Shown here piece after piece: positions 24,418-34,185 of a stretch of DNA of 64,000 nt. How positions within the stretch are numbered: the stretch's first letter is position 1; each line of letters begins with the position of its first letter. Location: NCBI RefSeq assembly GCF_000002075.1, contig NW_004797598.1:252015-316014 (forward strand), read 5' to 3'. The translations under genes and the position numbers were made by a program. Below the pieces are notes generated by a model. That model worked only from the letters and a program-made list of their open reading frames with translations, did not search any database and was not told where the DNA came from. The stretch is from Aplysia californica (lineage: Eukaryota > Mollusca > Gastropoda > Aplysiida > Aplysiidae).

Positions 24418-26174
24418 TTCCTGATGATTTCATTAACAATGCCCAGGAGAAAATAAAAATAAGATTAAGAGAATGTAGAGATATACATGTCCATGCAAAA
24501 CAAATGAAAATGACATTAATAACAAATGCCAGAACAACATGGCAAACATGATGAGGTCACAATAGTAATAGTATCAGCTTGACAAGTTTTTAAAAAACCC
24601 AAATATGTTTGTTTTCAACTGTCTCCATAAAACAGAACAAACATGATGTGAAAAGAAAGGCTGAATAAAATTAATAATAATAGTCCCCCCCTCTAAAAAA
24701 ACAAAACCTGATAAAAAGTTGCCCAATGGACAGAAAAATGTCGGTTACTTCGATTTCCTTATTTTGACGAGCAGTTGATATCACTACGATGCCCCCACAT
24801 AATATATGAAAAAAAACCATCTTCGTAAATACCTTTGCTTTTGGAACTTTGCGACCTTCTTTGAGAGTTTTTCTACTGTTGAGATAGGCTGGGTAGACAC
24901 AAATCCATCTGAAAGACAGACAAGATTAAAAGATTTAGTTATCAATAAGAACATTGTCACACAAAACAAACCTTTAAGAGTTAAGATTTTCTTATAAAAG
25001 GTTTTTAACTCGTTTTCTTCAAACGACGGCCCAGAATTCTCCTCGGTCCTAATTTAGAAATCCTCTTCAGCCTGGTTTCTTTTCTTGAGGAACAAGTGCT
25101 CTGCCTCTGAGATGATTTGGTCTCTCTCTGTCTCTTGCATGCCTTAAAACAGTAATTTTTTACTTTCACTTCCACACACAGATGCGCTGATTTGGGGGTC
25201 AAACAGCAGATCATCACCTGTAACCCCCCTATTGATTGGTCTAAAACCTGGAAATAACTAGGCAATTAGGCTTGGTGTGATAAAGTTCGATTAACTCTTT
25301 ACCTCCGATGGGGGTAAACCCACTATGACGGTTTCCTTTTTGACACTAAATCTAAAAATTACAAAAAACGTCCCCCTAAATTGGTAATAAAATCAAAACA
25401 ATTGAACCTATTATGACAGTTCTTCATCTAATGAATGAAATCCCAATAAAAGAGACCTGTTTTCGGCAATTGCCAGATTTTGAAAGGAATTTTAAGTCGA
25501 CGTCACCGTAAAGGAATGTAGCCTACCCGAGCTGCTGTCAGCAGCTCATCGGCACAGCGGTTCCAACTGTGAGTCGCTGGGAGCGGCTTGCCGGAGAAAG
25601 AGTTTAAAAACATAAAATGTTCTGAGCATCAACGATCTAGATCTAGGAAATCTGAAATGTTACCGAAAACACGTCGTTCCATATGGGTATCCCAGGAAGT
25701 GATGACATCACAGTACTAAAATTAGCAACTAATCAGAAAGATGTCTTTTCTACGTTTAACGGCATGTCCCCCCCCCCCCCCCCTCCTCTCTCTCTCTCAC
25801 ACACACACTCTACCGGGTCGGGCCGCTGAAACTTTCCGAAATTACAAAAGATTTCCCCAATATCGGGTCTGTATCCTAGGCCTACTTCGTAAACAAACGG
25901 GACGGCAATTTCAAAAGGCCCCTCAAATCTAGAATCTAGATTCTAGATCTAATCTAGAATCCAGAAATTGTAATGAACACGAAAAGAGAATGAGCCTCTG
26001 TCTGCCTCTATATTATGAGGATGAGGAGACAGGTCAGTTACCAATAATAACTAAAACTTGTTACACACGGAAACAAACAAACCTCTCTCTGTCTATATGT
26101 TTAAATTTAGAATCTGGATTCCAAGGCCTTGGTTGGCTAGGGACATTTGCGCTGGAGGGTGCTGCAGTTGCCAT
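21220..26174 (-). CDS. SRP19: Signal recognition particle 19 kDa protein, complete
   Basis: Five exons on the minus strand: 26083-26174 (ATG at 26172-26174), 24833-24908, 23451-23522, 21966-22077 and 21220-21371 (stop 21220-21222). Phases join to 167 aa. Diagnostic blocks are RERWICVYPAYLNSRKTLKE, AIDNPVCAEIRDVC, KFRGRVRVQLKNEDG, LLLYLADTIPKLKTR and a basic KKKGRK terminus, the order seen in animal SRP19 (human 144 aa). SRP19 binds the tips of SRP RNA helices 6 and 8 and reshapes the RNA so that SRP54 can load. The start was chosen because it gives MATAAAPSS and then HIDRERW, the usual N-terminal layout, with no other ATG in the exon. The tail has an 11-residue polyglutamine run from a CAG/CAA tract at about 21263-21293, which is unusual for this protein. 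Introns hold sense-oriented family A SINEs. Confidence 0.95.
21263..21293 (-). repeat. CAG/CAA trinucleotide tract in SRP19 coding exon
   Basis: In-frame run coding for 11 glutamines in the C-terminal tail of SRP19, between a serine cluster and the basic end. The human tail at this place is also Gln/Gly/Ser/Lys-rich but has no long polyQ. The tract is mixed CAG and CAA, which tends to be more stable than pure CAG. Confidence 0.85.
21766..21943 (-). repeat. Family A SINE, diverged
   Basis: Plus strand: TTTAGTTCAAGGAAGAGTTT to ATCCGCCAACCACCCAGG. Lies in SRP19 intron 4, sense to the gene, next to a C run at 21750-21760. Confidence 0.75.
22152..22516 (-). repeat. Cluster of three family A SINE pieces in SRP19
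   Basis: Pieces at 22155-22286 (head missing, CACTT stem), 22296-22467 (full length, CGCTC-like stem) and 22469-22516 (head only). All are on the minus strand, sense to SRP19, in the intron before exon 21966-22077. Confidence 0.82.
24371..24414. repeat. C26-A18 homopolymer junction
   Basis: 26 C followed directly by 18 A in an SRP19 intron. Exact lengths are doubtful in any assembly. Confidence 0.9.
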
Positions 26175-27222
26175 ACTTTGATGTCAAAGCTTCAATCTGT
26201 GAGGCAAAACACAATATTGTAGCACAGCCGTGTGGTACATTCACTCACAGTCACCACAGCTCAACCTGTCTAAAAGGTACGTAACTCTGGTTTCTTTTCT
26301 TCACTAGTTAAGTCATCACTTCCGTCATTCAAAGACCGGCAACTCTTCCATGATTTTTCTTAGCCAAGGGCCGAACGGATTATTTTTCCGAGCCGTTAGC
26401 TTGCAGAACGGACGGAGCCACCGCCCTACACTTCACACTTAAAACACTCCACACTCCACAGCTGTGACACTGGCAGGCAGCCATTTTTCTTTACTTGAGT
26501 GTAGTAAATTCCACGTCTTTAGCCTCTGAGCAGCACGGCCATCTTAGGTGAGATTGTTATACGTCCGTCAACGTGCCTCAAACTCAAGTGAAACCAAAAT
26601 TTTGTCCAATGCATGTTACTACTTTTCAGCCATCATGGCATAGTATAGACAGTCTGACCAGAAGTTCTCTACCAAGTCCCAAGTCGAGCCTGCCCATGAA
26701 TGAATGATAAACCCGGGACACCCTCTCTCCTAAAATTAAAGTCAAAACACAATAAAACACTGGACAGTGTTGGTTTAAATATCTTAACAGTACACCATCT
26801 TTAAATGCTCACATCAATGCAAAAATAGGGAGGACTTCCATAACAAGCGGCCACTATGAGACTAGAATAGAAGGCTGGGGGCGTGGGTTGGGGTGGTCGC
26901 TCAGAAATAGTTTCTTGTAACGGTTGGATGTCTTTATATAGACTAAGATTAGACTATATTCTAGATCTATATGAATAAACTTAGACTTAAGCTAGACCTA
27001 GATCTAGTGCATCCTTTGGAAAACTCAGAGCTAGGAAGGGTTGGGACTGCTCTGACTCTGTGTCTGTGGCACACTCATGTAAAGAAAAGTATAAAGTGTG
27101 ATCCTCCCAACCCTATCGGATAGGGTTGGGAGGACCACAGCATGCTATCGTATGGTGCCAAGATGTGGATGGTGCATCTAACGGTAAGATTGTACTTTAC
27201 CGGACCACGGGTTGCTGCTCAG
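26175..27222. promoter_or_regulatory. Shared 5' region between SRP19 (-) and the SR-protein gene (+)
   Basis: The SRP19 start codon and the first recognised exon of the SR-protein gene point away from each other across about 1 kb, so one bidirectional promoter is likely. I see no clear TATA box. CTTAG followed by GTGAGATTG near 26545 resembles the end of an untranslated first exon on the plus strand. Both genes act in RNA-protein assembly and are expected to be constitutive. Transcription starts are not visible. The upstream RRM exon of the SR gene should lie here but was not found. Confidence 0.4.
27102..27134. repeat. Near-perfect palindrome just before the SR gene RRM exon
   Basis: TCCTCCCAACCCTATC, one G, then GATAGGGTTGGGAGGA: 16-base arms with a one-base centre. 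It contains the AACCCTATC end motif of the TTAA MITEs. Confidence 0.85.
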
Positions 27223-27260
27223 GAGGATGCTGAAGAGGCTGTGGCTAAGATGGATGGAGA
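27223..27260 (+). CDS. SR gene: exon coding for the last RRM helix
   Basis: Encodes EDAEEAVAKMDG plus two bases of the next codon, the alpha-2 part of an RRM, with donor GA/GTAAGT at 27261. The acceptor is taken as TGCTGCTCAG at 27213-27222; the pyrimidine tract is weak. The same frame is open upstream to an ATG at 27143, but that stretch does not look like RRM beta-3, so the real left border is uncertain. Confidence 0.6.
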
Positions 27261-30200
27261 GTAAGTAGGTCTTCTTCTACGTGGTTTTTCAAACTTTCTT
27301 GTCAGGTCAAACACAGAGCTGCCCCCCGGGGTAGTGCCACTGACTGTAGTGTCTTCAGGCCATTCCCAAAGGGGGGGGGGGACATTTCTCGTTCAAGCAC
27401 AGTAGAATTGCAAATGGGCTGACTCATGTCACGCTCATAACTGTGCCTGATCTACAACAGGGAACTGCTGTTTTTTCTTTCCTGATCCTTACTTTTGTCA
27501 TTTTCCTCTACTTCTTTTGTATGTTTGTCACTCTCTTGTGTCCTGCTATTTCCGGGGTGCCTTGATAGTCGAAGCAGACCTTGTGCTGTTGAAGCTGGAT
27601 AGGTGAGCAGTCTAAGTCTGATTCCTTGTAAAGACTTCTCTGTTGACACCCACCCCTTGGTGCTCATATGACCTTATGCAGTTGCGAGCGCTGTAAAACC
27701 TTCTACTATTAAAAAAAAAACACCAAAAAACTTTCTTGTCAGGTCAAACGCAGAGCCTTTGTTAAATTGTAGGCGCTGTGAGCTGTTGACCAGTGGCCTT
27801 GTATTTTGAGTGAATCTGTGTGTACCCCTTTGCTTTCTGTACTGTCATCATCATCCTCCTCTCTCACCCAACACCCAACATAAATGTCCTTGGGAATTAT
27901 GTCTGAGGGTGCATTCAGATTGCTTACTAATGTAAGTGAAAATCTCTGTATTTACTTCATTTTTAATTATACCACATGTTGGCATTGAATTAAGATGTGA
28001 AGACAAATGTATGTATGTAATTGTGGTTATTTTTATTTCAAATCTAATTCTTTGTTGGTCAAATGATCGTCTCTCTAACTAGGTCCTTGAACGGGAAAAG
28101 AATCCGAGTCTCCGTAGCAAAACCGAGGATGAAAGGCTTTGGGGCCCCTCCAAGTGCCGGGAGAAGTCGCCGATGTTACTTTTGCCTGGAGACTGGGCAT
28201 TTGGCGCGGGATTGTTACCGGGGGAGTCGGCAAGTCAGGTGAGAGGGAGAGACAAAATGTCAGTTAGCAGCGTTTGCTTACTGGGACGGGTGTATTATAA
28301 ATGCTTTCCTTCTCTGCCCCACTTCCCTTCCTTTTTCGTTTTAAGTAATCTTTGCAAGAAAAAAAGATTTTTGTTACCGATACTCAATTTTGAAATCGTT
28401 TTCATGAACATATCTATGTTTGTGAGGTTTTTAAAAATATTTTTTTTAAATTGCACTATTTGATTTGTTTTCATGAGTAAGGTGAGAGCCTCAACTAATA
28501 TACATGTGGTAGAGGCCTTGGCTGTTAAAGAGGTTAAGATATTATCAAGGGCTTGAGCCCACAAAGGGTAATGGCTGCCCTTCAGTTTACTAAACTTCTT
28601 GTTTTAATAGCTGCTTACTTCTTGTTTTATGCCCTAATACAACTCCTTGTTCTTCAGATATTGTAACCATTTCTGTATAACACAATTCAAATGTTTGATT
28701 CCCCTTTTTTAATGGTTATAACATTTGGTAAATATAGTTTTAAAAAATAATACTCAGGTTTAAAAAAAACTATTATCATAGTAAATTATTTGTTTGGCAA
28801 TTGTTTTTCTGGAAGGCAGAATAAAATTTACCATTAGCTTTTGCTGTAATAAAATTAATGTACTGCAGGTAAGGTCGATTTTGATATATATATTGTTATA
28901 GATAATGCTGGATAAAGTTTATTATTCCACCGTGGAAGGAAGTGAACTGAAATCCTAATGAGCACTCAAATCAATGAGTTATAGTTTCAGCTGAAGCAGG
29001 TTCTGTAATAATAATAAATAGTATCGTGGCACCTACCGTTAGGAAGTTGGTATTGAGTTACACAAAACACACAAGTTTATGGCACATTATTTTTAGCAAT
29101 TTTTTGTTTGTTTTTTGGTTCCTTCTTGTCTCCCAGAGCAGGCTGTGTTGTTGATGGTGTTGTGGTATGGGCTTCACCGAGTGAAGGGTGAAGGGCATTG
29201 TGTTGATGGTATCACTGATGATGTGATGATGATGAGGAAGGGGATTGGCACGCCATGTTGCGATGGATGATGGTGAACCCTCTCTGTGTGTGTGTGTGCG
29301 CCAGTTGGGCCTGACCATTGTGGGGCTAGTGTTGTGCCTTGTGTCTGCGGAGGAGAGGGAGTTCCGTGGCGACTGTTCCTCGTCCAAGGCGGCGGACTCC
29401 CGTCTGCTGCTGCTGCTTCCTTTGTAGTAGCGGCGGCGGTGGCCGGCGTTCTCTCGGGGGGTTGGTGTGTGTGCCAGCTTACCGCGTGACACAGTGGACT
29501 CTCCCCCATCCCAACCCCCCTCCCCCCACCTTCCCACATTCCTTCTTTCCCTCCCTACCTTCCGGGCCTACGTTGGTGTGTGAGGGTTTGTGGCGTGTGG
29601 CAGGACGCGACAGCGGAGGACTGACGGGGCAGTCTTGTGTTTTGTGTGATGTTATGTGTGGGCCAGCGGGCACCTGCTGAGGATGCGTAGAGTACCCCAG
29701 GGTATGCAGGCATGGCACAGGTTCAAGTTTGTCTTTGTTCTACAGCTTATTTAATGTATTCATGTCAGTTTGTTCTACAGATTAATATATTATATATATA
29801 TTCAAGTTTACTTACAATTGTCCTTTTTTTCCCCCTTCTTTTTTTTTCTTATTTATTTGAAGAACCTTTTGGATCTTCTACTTTTTCTTACACCTTCAAG
29901 TTAAATGTTTATGTGTGTGACTCTGAGAGAACCCTTCGGAAAGTACTGAACATTATTTTGAGATATGTGTGAGAACAGACCTGACGTTTCAGTTATATAA
30001 AAAGTTAGGGACTTTTCTCAAATACTACTGTCATTTTTTAAACAAAATTCTGGTCAGACCTCCTTTAACCCCAGGGGCGGTGCTAGTGTCTTTAGGCCAT
30101 TCCCGGGGGGGAGGGGGGCATTAACATGTTCTTATGTACAGTAGAATTGTAAATGGGCTGATTCATCAATGTAATGCCCTTAACTGTGCCTGAACTGCAA

Positions 30201-33200
30201 CTGGGAACTGCTGCTTTTTTTCCCTAATCCTCACTATCATCATCTCTCCTTTTCTTTTTTTGTATGTCTGTCACACTCTTGTGACCCGCTATTTCCGGGG
30301 TGCCTTTATAGTCGAAGCAGACTTTGGGCTATTCAAGCTAGAGAGGTGAACAGCTGCGTGTGTGTTGTTACACATTTCTTGTCAAAAGTATCCTTCGGGC
30401 CTTTGTGTCCTTCAGTGTGCTGTAGTTTTTTACAGAATGCTCAATAATAGCACCCAAGTTAAGTGCAAAATCCTCATGAGAGATTAATCTTTTATAAAAT
30501 GCTGGAAAATCTGTCATGAAAATGTTCACCTTACGACAGGTTTTCTCGATGTCAAAAACATATAATCATATCTGTAATGAACCAATTTCTATTTCATAAA
30601 TTTTGACATTTATAATTATCAGACCTGCCAAGTACTATGATAAAATTGGAGCTAGCTGATCTCCCCCCCCCCCCTCTTTTTCGTTTATTTCCAATAGTTA
30701 TGAGATTTATCTTAAATAATGTGAAAAGACGTTTTTATTGTTATACATTTTACATGTATTATTGCAATGCAAGTTTATTTGTCATTGGTTCATTGTCTAT
30801 TCTAAATCTTTTGGAGACTGATTTAAAAGAAAAAATTTACAAACTCCTATTGTGCTGGAGGATTTTTGGAAAAACTCCTATTTTCGGTAATGGAATGGTT
30901 GGCAGGTCTGAATTATGATACTTTTTCTTTTGGGGTCAAAGAGACATAAAAATAGTTGAGCATATTTGCTTTTTTTTTGGTGGTTTTTCTCAAAGACTGA
31001 CGTAAACAAGAAAAGTGGAAAGACATATTTTATAACTGTATTCCTGTTCAACTATGATGGAGTCCATTTATAATAATCTTTTATGGGTACCAAACTTTCT
31101 TTTGTCTTTGCTGGTATGATACCACATTAATTATTTTTTTACTGATAGAGGGAGGAGAGATGAATTTTTTTTTCACTTTCTAAGATTTAAGAAAATATGT
31201 CGCTAGCAAGTTTTATAACTGGGCTCCTCCATACCTTTGACTTTGTCTGTTCTATTTGTGTGCGTGTGTGTTTGTATAGATCTTTGTTCCTTTAGGTGTC
31301 TCTGTTTTGGATCTGCCCTCAAAACGACAAAGGATGTCTTGTTTTATACCGTTGTATTGTTCTATTTTTGTCTCCCACCAGGTCCCGTTCCAGGTCGAGG
31401 GACAGGTACAGGTCAAGGTCACGAAGTGGGAGTCGGAGGCGTCAGCGAAGCCGGAGCCGAGACGGGCGGAGGAACCATCGGAGCCGCAGCAGGGAGAGGA
31501 GCCGCGAGAGAGACCGCAGCCGTGAGCGGGGCAGGAGGAGCAGAGACATGGAGAGGGAGAGGAGCAGGGATAAAGACAGGAGGAGCAGGGATAGAGAGAG
31601 GGAGAGGAGGAGTCGAGAGAGGGACCGTAGCAAGGAGAAGGAGCGCGATCGAAGCAGGGATAGGGATAATGCGAAGGGCAGGGACAGGGATAGGAGCAGC
31701 AGAGACAAAGACACAAGTAGTAGGGATAGAGAGAAAAGGTCAAGTGGAGGAGGTCGGGATAGAGAGAGGAGCAGCAGAGAGGAGAAGGAGAGAAGCAGCA
31801 GAGAGGAAGAGAAGGAGAGAAGCAGCAGGGAGAGAGAGAAGGAGAGAAATAGCAGGGAGATAGAGAGAAGTAGCAGAGAGAAAGAGAGGGAGAGAAGTGG
31901 CAGAGAGGATAGGCGGAGAAGCAAGGAAGAAGACAGTAGAAAGAGAGGGGAAGGGAAGGAAAAGAGGGAAAGGGATGAGGATAGAACCAGCCGAGAAAGG
32001 AGAAGCGAAGATAGAACCAGCCGAGAAAGGAGAAGCGAGGATAGAACCAGCCGAGAAAGGAGTGCGGCAAGAGACGGGAGCGAAGATAGGGAACAAGTTG
32101 AGGAGAGGAGACGGGATGAGAAGGCGTCCAGCCCAGCAGAGAAAGATCAAAGAAGAGAGGAGGAAAGGAGGGAAGAGAGGATGAGCGTTGATAGTGAGGA
32201 AAGGAAAAGCCAAGAGAGAAATACGGAGCGAGAGAGAAATGCCGAGCGAGAGAGAAATGCCGAGCGAGAGAGAAATGCCGAGCGAGAGAGAAATGCCGAG
32301 CAAGAGCGTGACCAGAAGATGGAGTCTGAGCCCGATGGAGAGGATGAGCCTCTTGAGAGGGATAGACAGAACAGAGAAACAAGAAGGCAAAGTGTGGACT
32401 CAGATGATGAAGAGAAGGACGACAGAAAAGAGCGGGAACAGCAGAACAAGGATGGAAGCAGTAGCGAAGAGGAGAGAGAGACGAATGGGCTGAAGAAGAG
32501 TGCCTCGGAGGAACGACGAGGGAGGAGCAGAGAGTCTGAGGATGATGGCGTGAGGGAAACAGAGCGAAGAAGGAGCAAAGGGGACAGTGAAGAACGGGGG
32601 GATCAGCGGAGGTCGAGCAGGGGGAAGCAGGAAGTAGACGAAAGCGACGATGGCGATGGCGGTGACCGAGTCAGAGCTCGGAGCGCCAGCTCGGACAGCG
32701 ACAGGGATAGTAAAGCTAGGGGTAAAAGGAAAAGCGGAAGTCCGGTGCAGGCCAAAAGGAGTAGCAGGGCCCGAACTGACTCTGGACGTCGAGACAGCCA
32801 CAGCAGGTCGCCGTCGCCAGTACGAAAGAAAACAAGATCGTCTGAAAGGTAATTGGCTCTTTTTTTGTCTGTGTGTGTGTGCGTGGAACAGTCTTTTGTA
32901 AGCTCCTTTTGCGTGGCGTGCAACACATATTTTACAGTTGGGCACATTCTGACGGAATGTGTCAACTTTGACGATATACGCATAAAATACTTCAGATGTA
33001 AAGATATCAAAACTCTTTTTGACATCGTTAGTCCGAGAAAATTTTTTGGTTTTATAAAAGAAATAGGATTGTTTCATAGGGTATAAAAAATGTATTGTTG
33101 TTATTGTCGGTGTTTTTACATACACTGAAATTAATATTGTAAATACCCATGTAAATAAGAGTCTTTACCATATATACAAGGATTTTCATAAATGTCTGTC

Positions 33201-33978
33201 CCTTCCTTTTAACATGATGATGATATGGCCGTATGCAGTTGCGAGCGCCGTATAACTCTGACTAAAACATAACATGAAGAAAGATTTGTTAAAATAAAAC
33301 TTGTTGGCACTTATATGACCAAAATTGAGTCGATAGTGCCGTTAAACACCTACTCAATCAATCAATCAATCAAAAACAGTCTTTTGTTTGCCAACTGTTA
33401 TTATCCAGCAGAAGAAGATCATATTGACTGTTTAGTGTAAAGCTCCGCCATATGCCAATTTGAAAAGTGGTGTATGGATGAAGTCTTACACTAAGCCGTG
33501 GTTGTGTTTGGAAAGGTGCTTGGGTTTTTGTGTGTGTGTGTTTGGGTCTGTTTTGGTTTTCTTTTAGTGTGTAAGCCCCTGTGTGAGGAGTGGGGTAATT
33601 TCAAATCCTAAGAGCAGGAGTTCTCATCTACTGTCACTCGCCATTCCTCTCATGGGTTTGAGAGACCAAAAGAAAGACAAGACTACGCTTTTCAATGCAG
33701 CAAAATGTGTGAACCCTTTGTGACCAGATCACAGTCAAACTGTAATTTGAGGAATATAAACAGAATGGCAGTTTGAAGAAATAAAATAGAATACAGAGCA
33801 AAATCTCAATGAACGGTATGTCTGATCATTTGCTTAGTTGTTTCGCTCCACTGCCTCGGTAATGACGTTTTTGGTCTCAAAGTAAATGTACATTGCTCAT
33901 ACCCTCACCCTTCCTTCCTTCCTCCCTCGCACACATAGCCAACACACTTTCTCAAACGGTGTGCACAGGAGCACGTAA

Positions 33979-34010
<32 letters not shown>

Positions 34011-34185
34011 ATCAAGCCACCATCCTCCAGATTTTGTTGTACATCCTGTATCATTGTAAAGCACATTGAGTGAGCACTTTCTTGGTGGAGGTGTGCTGAA
34101 TAAGTGACTTTTGCTATTATTATTATATTGTTTGATTCTCAGGCGCAAGAGTCAGCGAGGAAAGAGAGCTGGTGACAGCGACTGA
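27223..34185 (+). CDS. SR-type splicing factor: RRM end, CCHC zinc knuckle, long RS/RE domain; 5' incomplete
   Basis: Exons 27223-27260, 28083-28238, 31382-32848 and 34143-34185 (TGA 34183-34185) join in phase to 567 aa. Residues 1-28 (EDAEEAVAKMDGE, then SLNGKRIRVSVAKPR) are the last helix and strand of an RRM. Residues 44-57, CYFCLETGHLARDC, form a C-x2-C-x4-H-x4-C zinc knuckle. From about residue 60 to the end the chain is almost all Arg/Ser/Glu/Asp, beginning with SRSRSRDRYRSRSRS. RRM, knuckle and RS tail in this order is the layout of SRSF7/9G8 and plant RSZ proteins, which bind exonic enhancers and bridge to spliceosomes through phosphorylated RS repeats. The tail (about 500 aa) is far longer than in SRSF7 (about 240 aa in total), so orthology is uncertain and I give no symbol. 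The N-terminal RRM half (RNP2, RNP1) is missing from the readable sequence. Confidence 0.85.
27320..27727 (+). repeat. Family C composite SINE with 29-bp flanking duplication
   Basis: Body with GGCCATTCCC, GTAGAATTGCAAATGGGCTG, TGTTGAAGCTGGATAGGTGA and TTCCTTGTAAAGACTTCTCT, then the shared hairpin tail GTGCTC...GAGCGC and an A run. Direct repeats of 29 bp with one mismatch (27291-27319, 27728-27756; CTTTCTTGTCAGGTCAAAC core) bracket it. SR gene intron, 60 bases after the RRM exon. Confidence 0.85.
28083..28238 (+). CDS. SR gene: RRM beta-4 and CCHC zinc-knuckle exon
   Basis: 156-bp exon with AG at 28081-28082 and donor GTGAGAGG at 28239. Encodes SLNGKRIRVSVAKPR, a Gly/Pro/Ser linker, then CYFCLETGHLARDC with all four zinc ligands present, then YRGSRQV leading into the RS domain. 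Confidence 0.9.
30068..30352 (+). repeat. Family C SINE lacking the hairpin tail
   Basis: GGGGCGGTGCTAGTGTCTTT, GTAGAATTGTAAATGGGCTG, TGTCACACTCTTGTGACCCG and CTATTCAAGCTAGAGAGGTG match family C up to the point where the tail would begin. SR gene intron, sense. Confidence 0.78.
30620..30910. mobile_element. MITE with CAGACCTGCCAA ends, copy 2
   Basis: CAGACCTGCCAAGTACTATG / GGAATGGTTGGCAGGTCTG, 291 bp, with AATTAT at 30614-30619 and 30911-30916. SR gene intron. Confidence 0.82.
31382..32848 (+). CDS. SR gene: large RS/RE-domain exon with internal tandem repeats
   Basis: 1467-bp uninterrupted exon, acceptor TCTCCCACCAG, donor AAAG/GTAATT. The first 40 codons are RS dipeptides; the middle is RE/RD/SS; the last quarter mixes acidic runs with SPVRKKTRSS. 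Two in-frame tandem repeats show recent slippage: a 30-bp unit (EDRTSRERRS, three copies, about 31979-32065) and an 18-bp unit (ERERNA, four to five copies, about 32222-32300). Long open frames on the other strand here are by-products of this biased composition. Confidence 0.9.
33224..33352 (+). repeat. Two free-standing SINE hairpin tails
   Basis: 33226-33265 has GTATGCAGTTGCGAGCGCCG. 33303-33345 has GGCACTTATATGACC, a changed loop, then TAGTGCCG and a (TCAA)n end. The second keeps the stem with a different loop and a different simple-repeat tail, so it may come from another family. SR gene intron, sense. Confidence 0.6.

Noticed and set aside
29058-29537. 159-codon minus-strand open frame in the SR gene intron
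   Set aside because: Low complexity with His/Pro/Ser runs, no domain; the GC-rich block itself is kept as a separate finding.
31252-32382. 376-codon open frame on the minus strand
   Set aside because: It is the shadow of the Arg/Ser/Glu-rich exon on the plus strand (Leu/Ser/Pro-rich, no domain).
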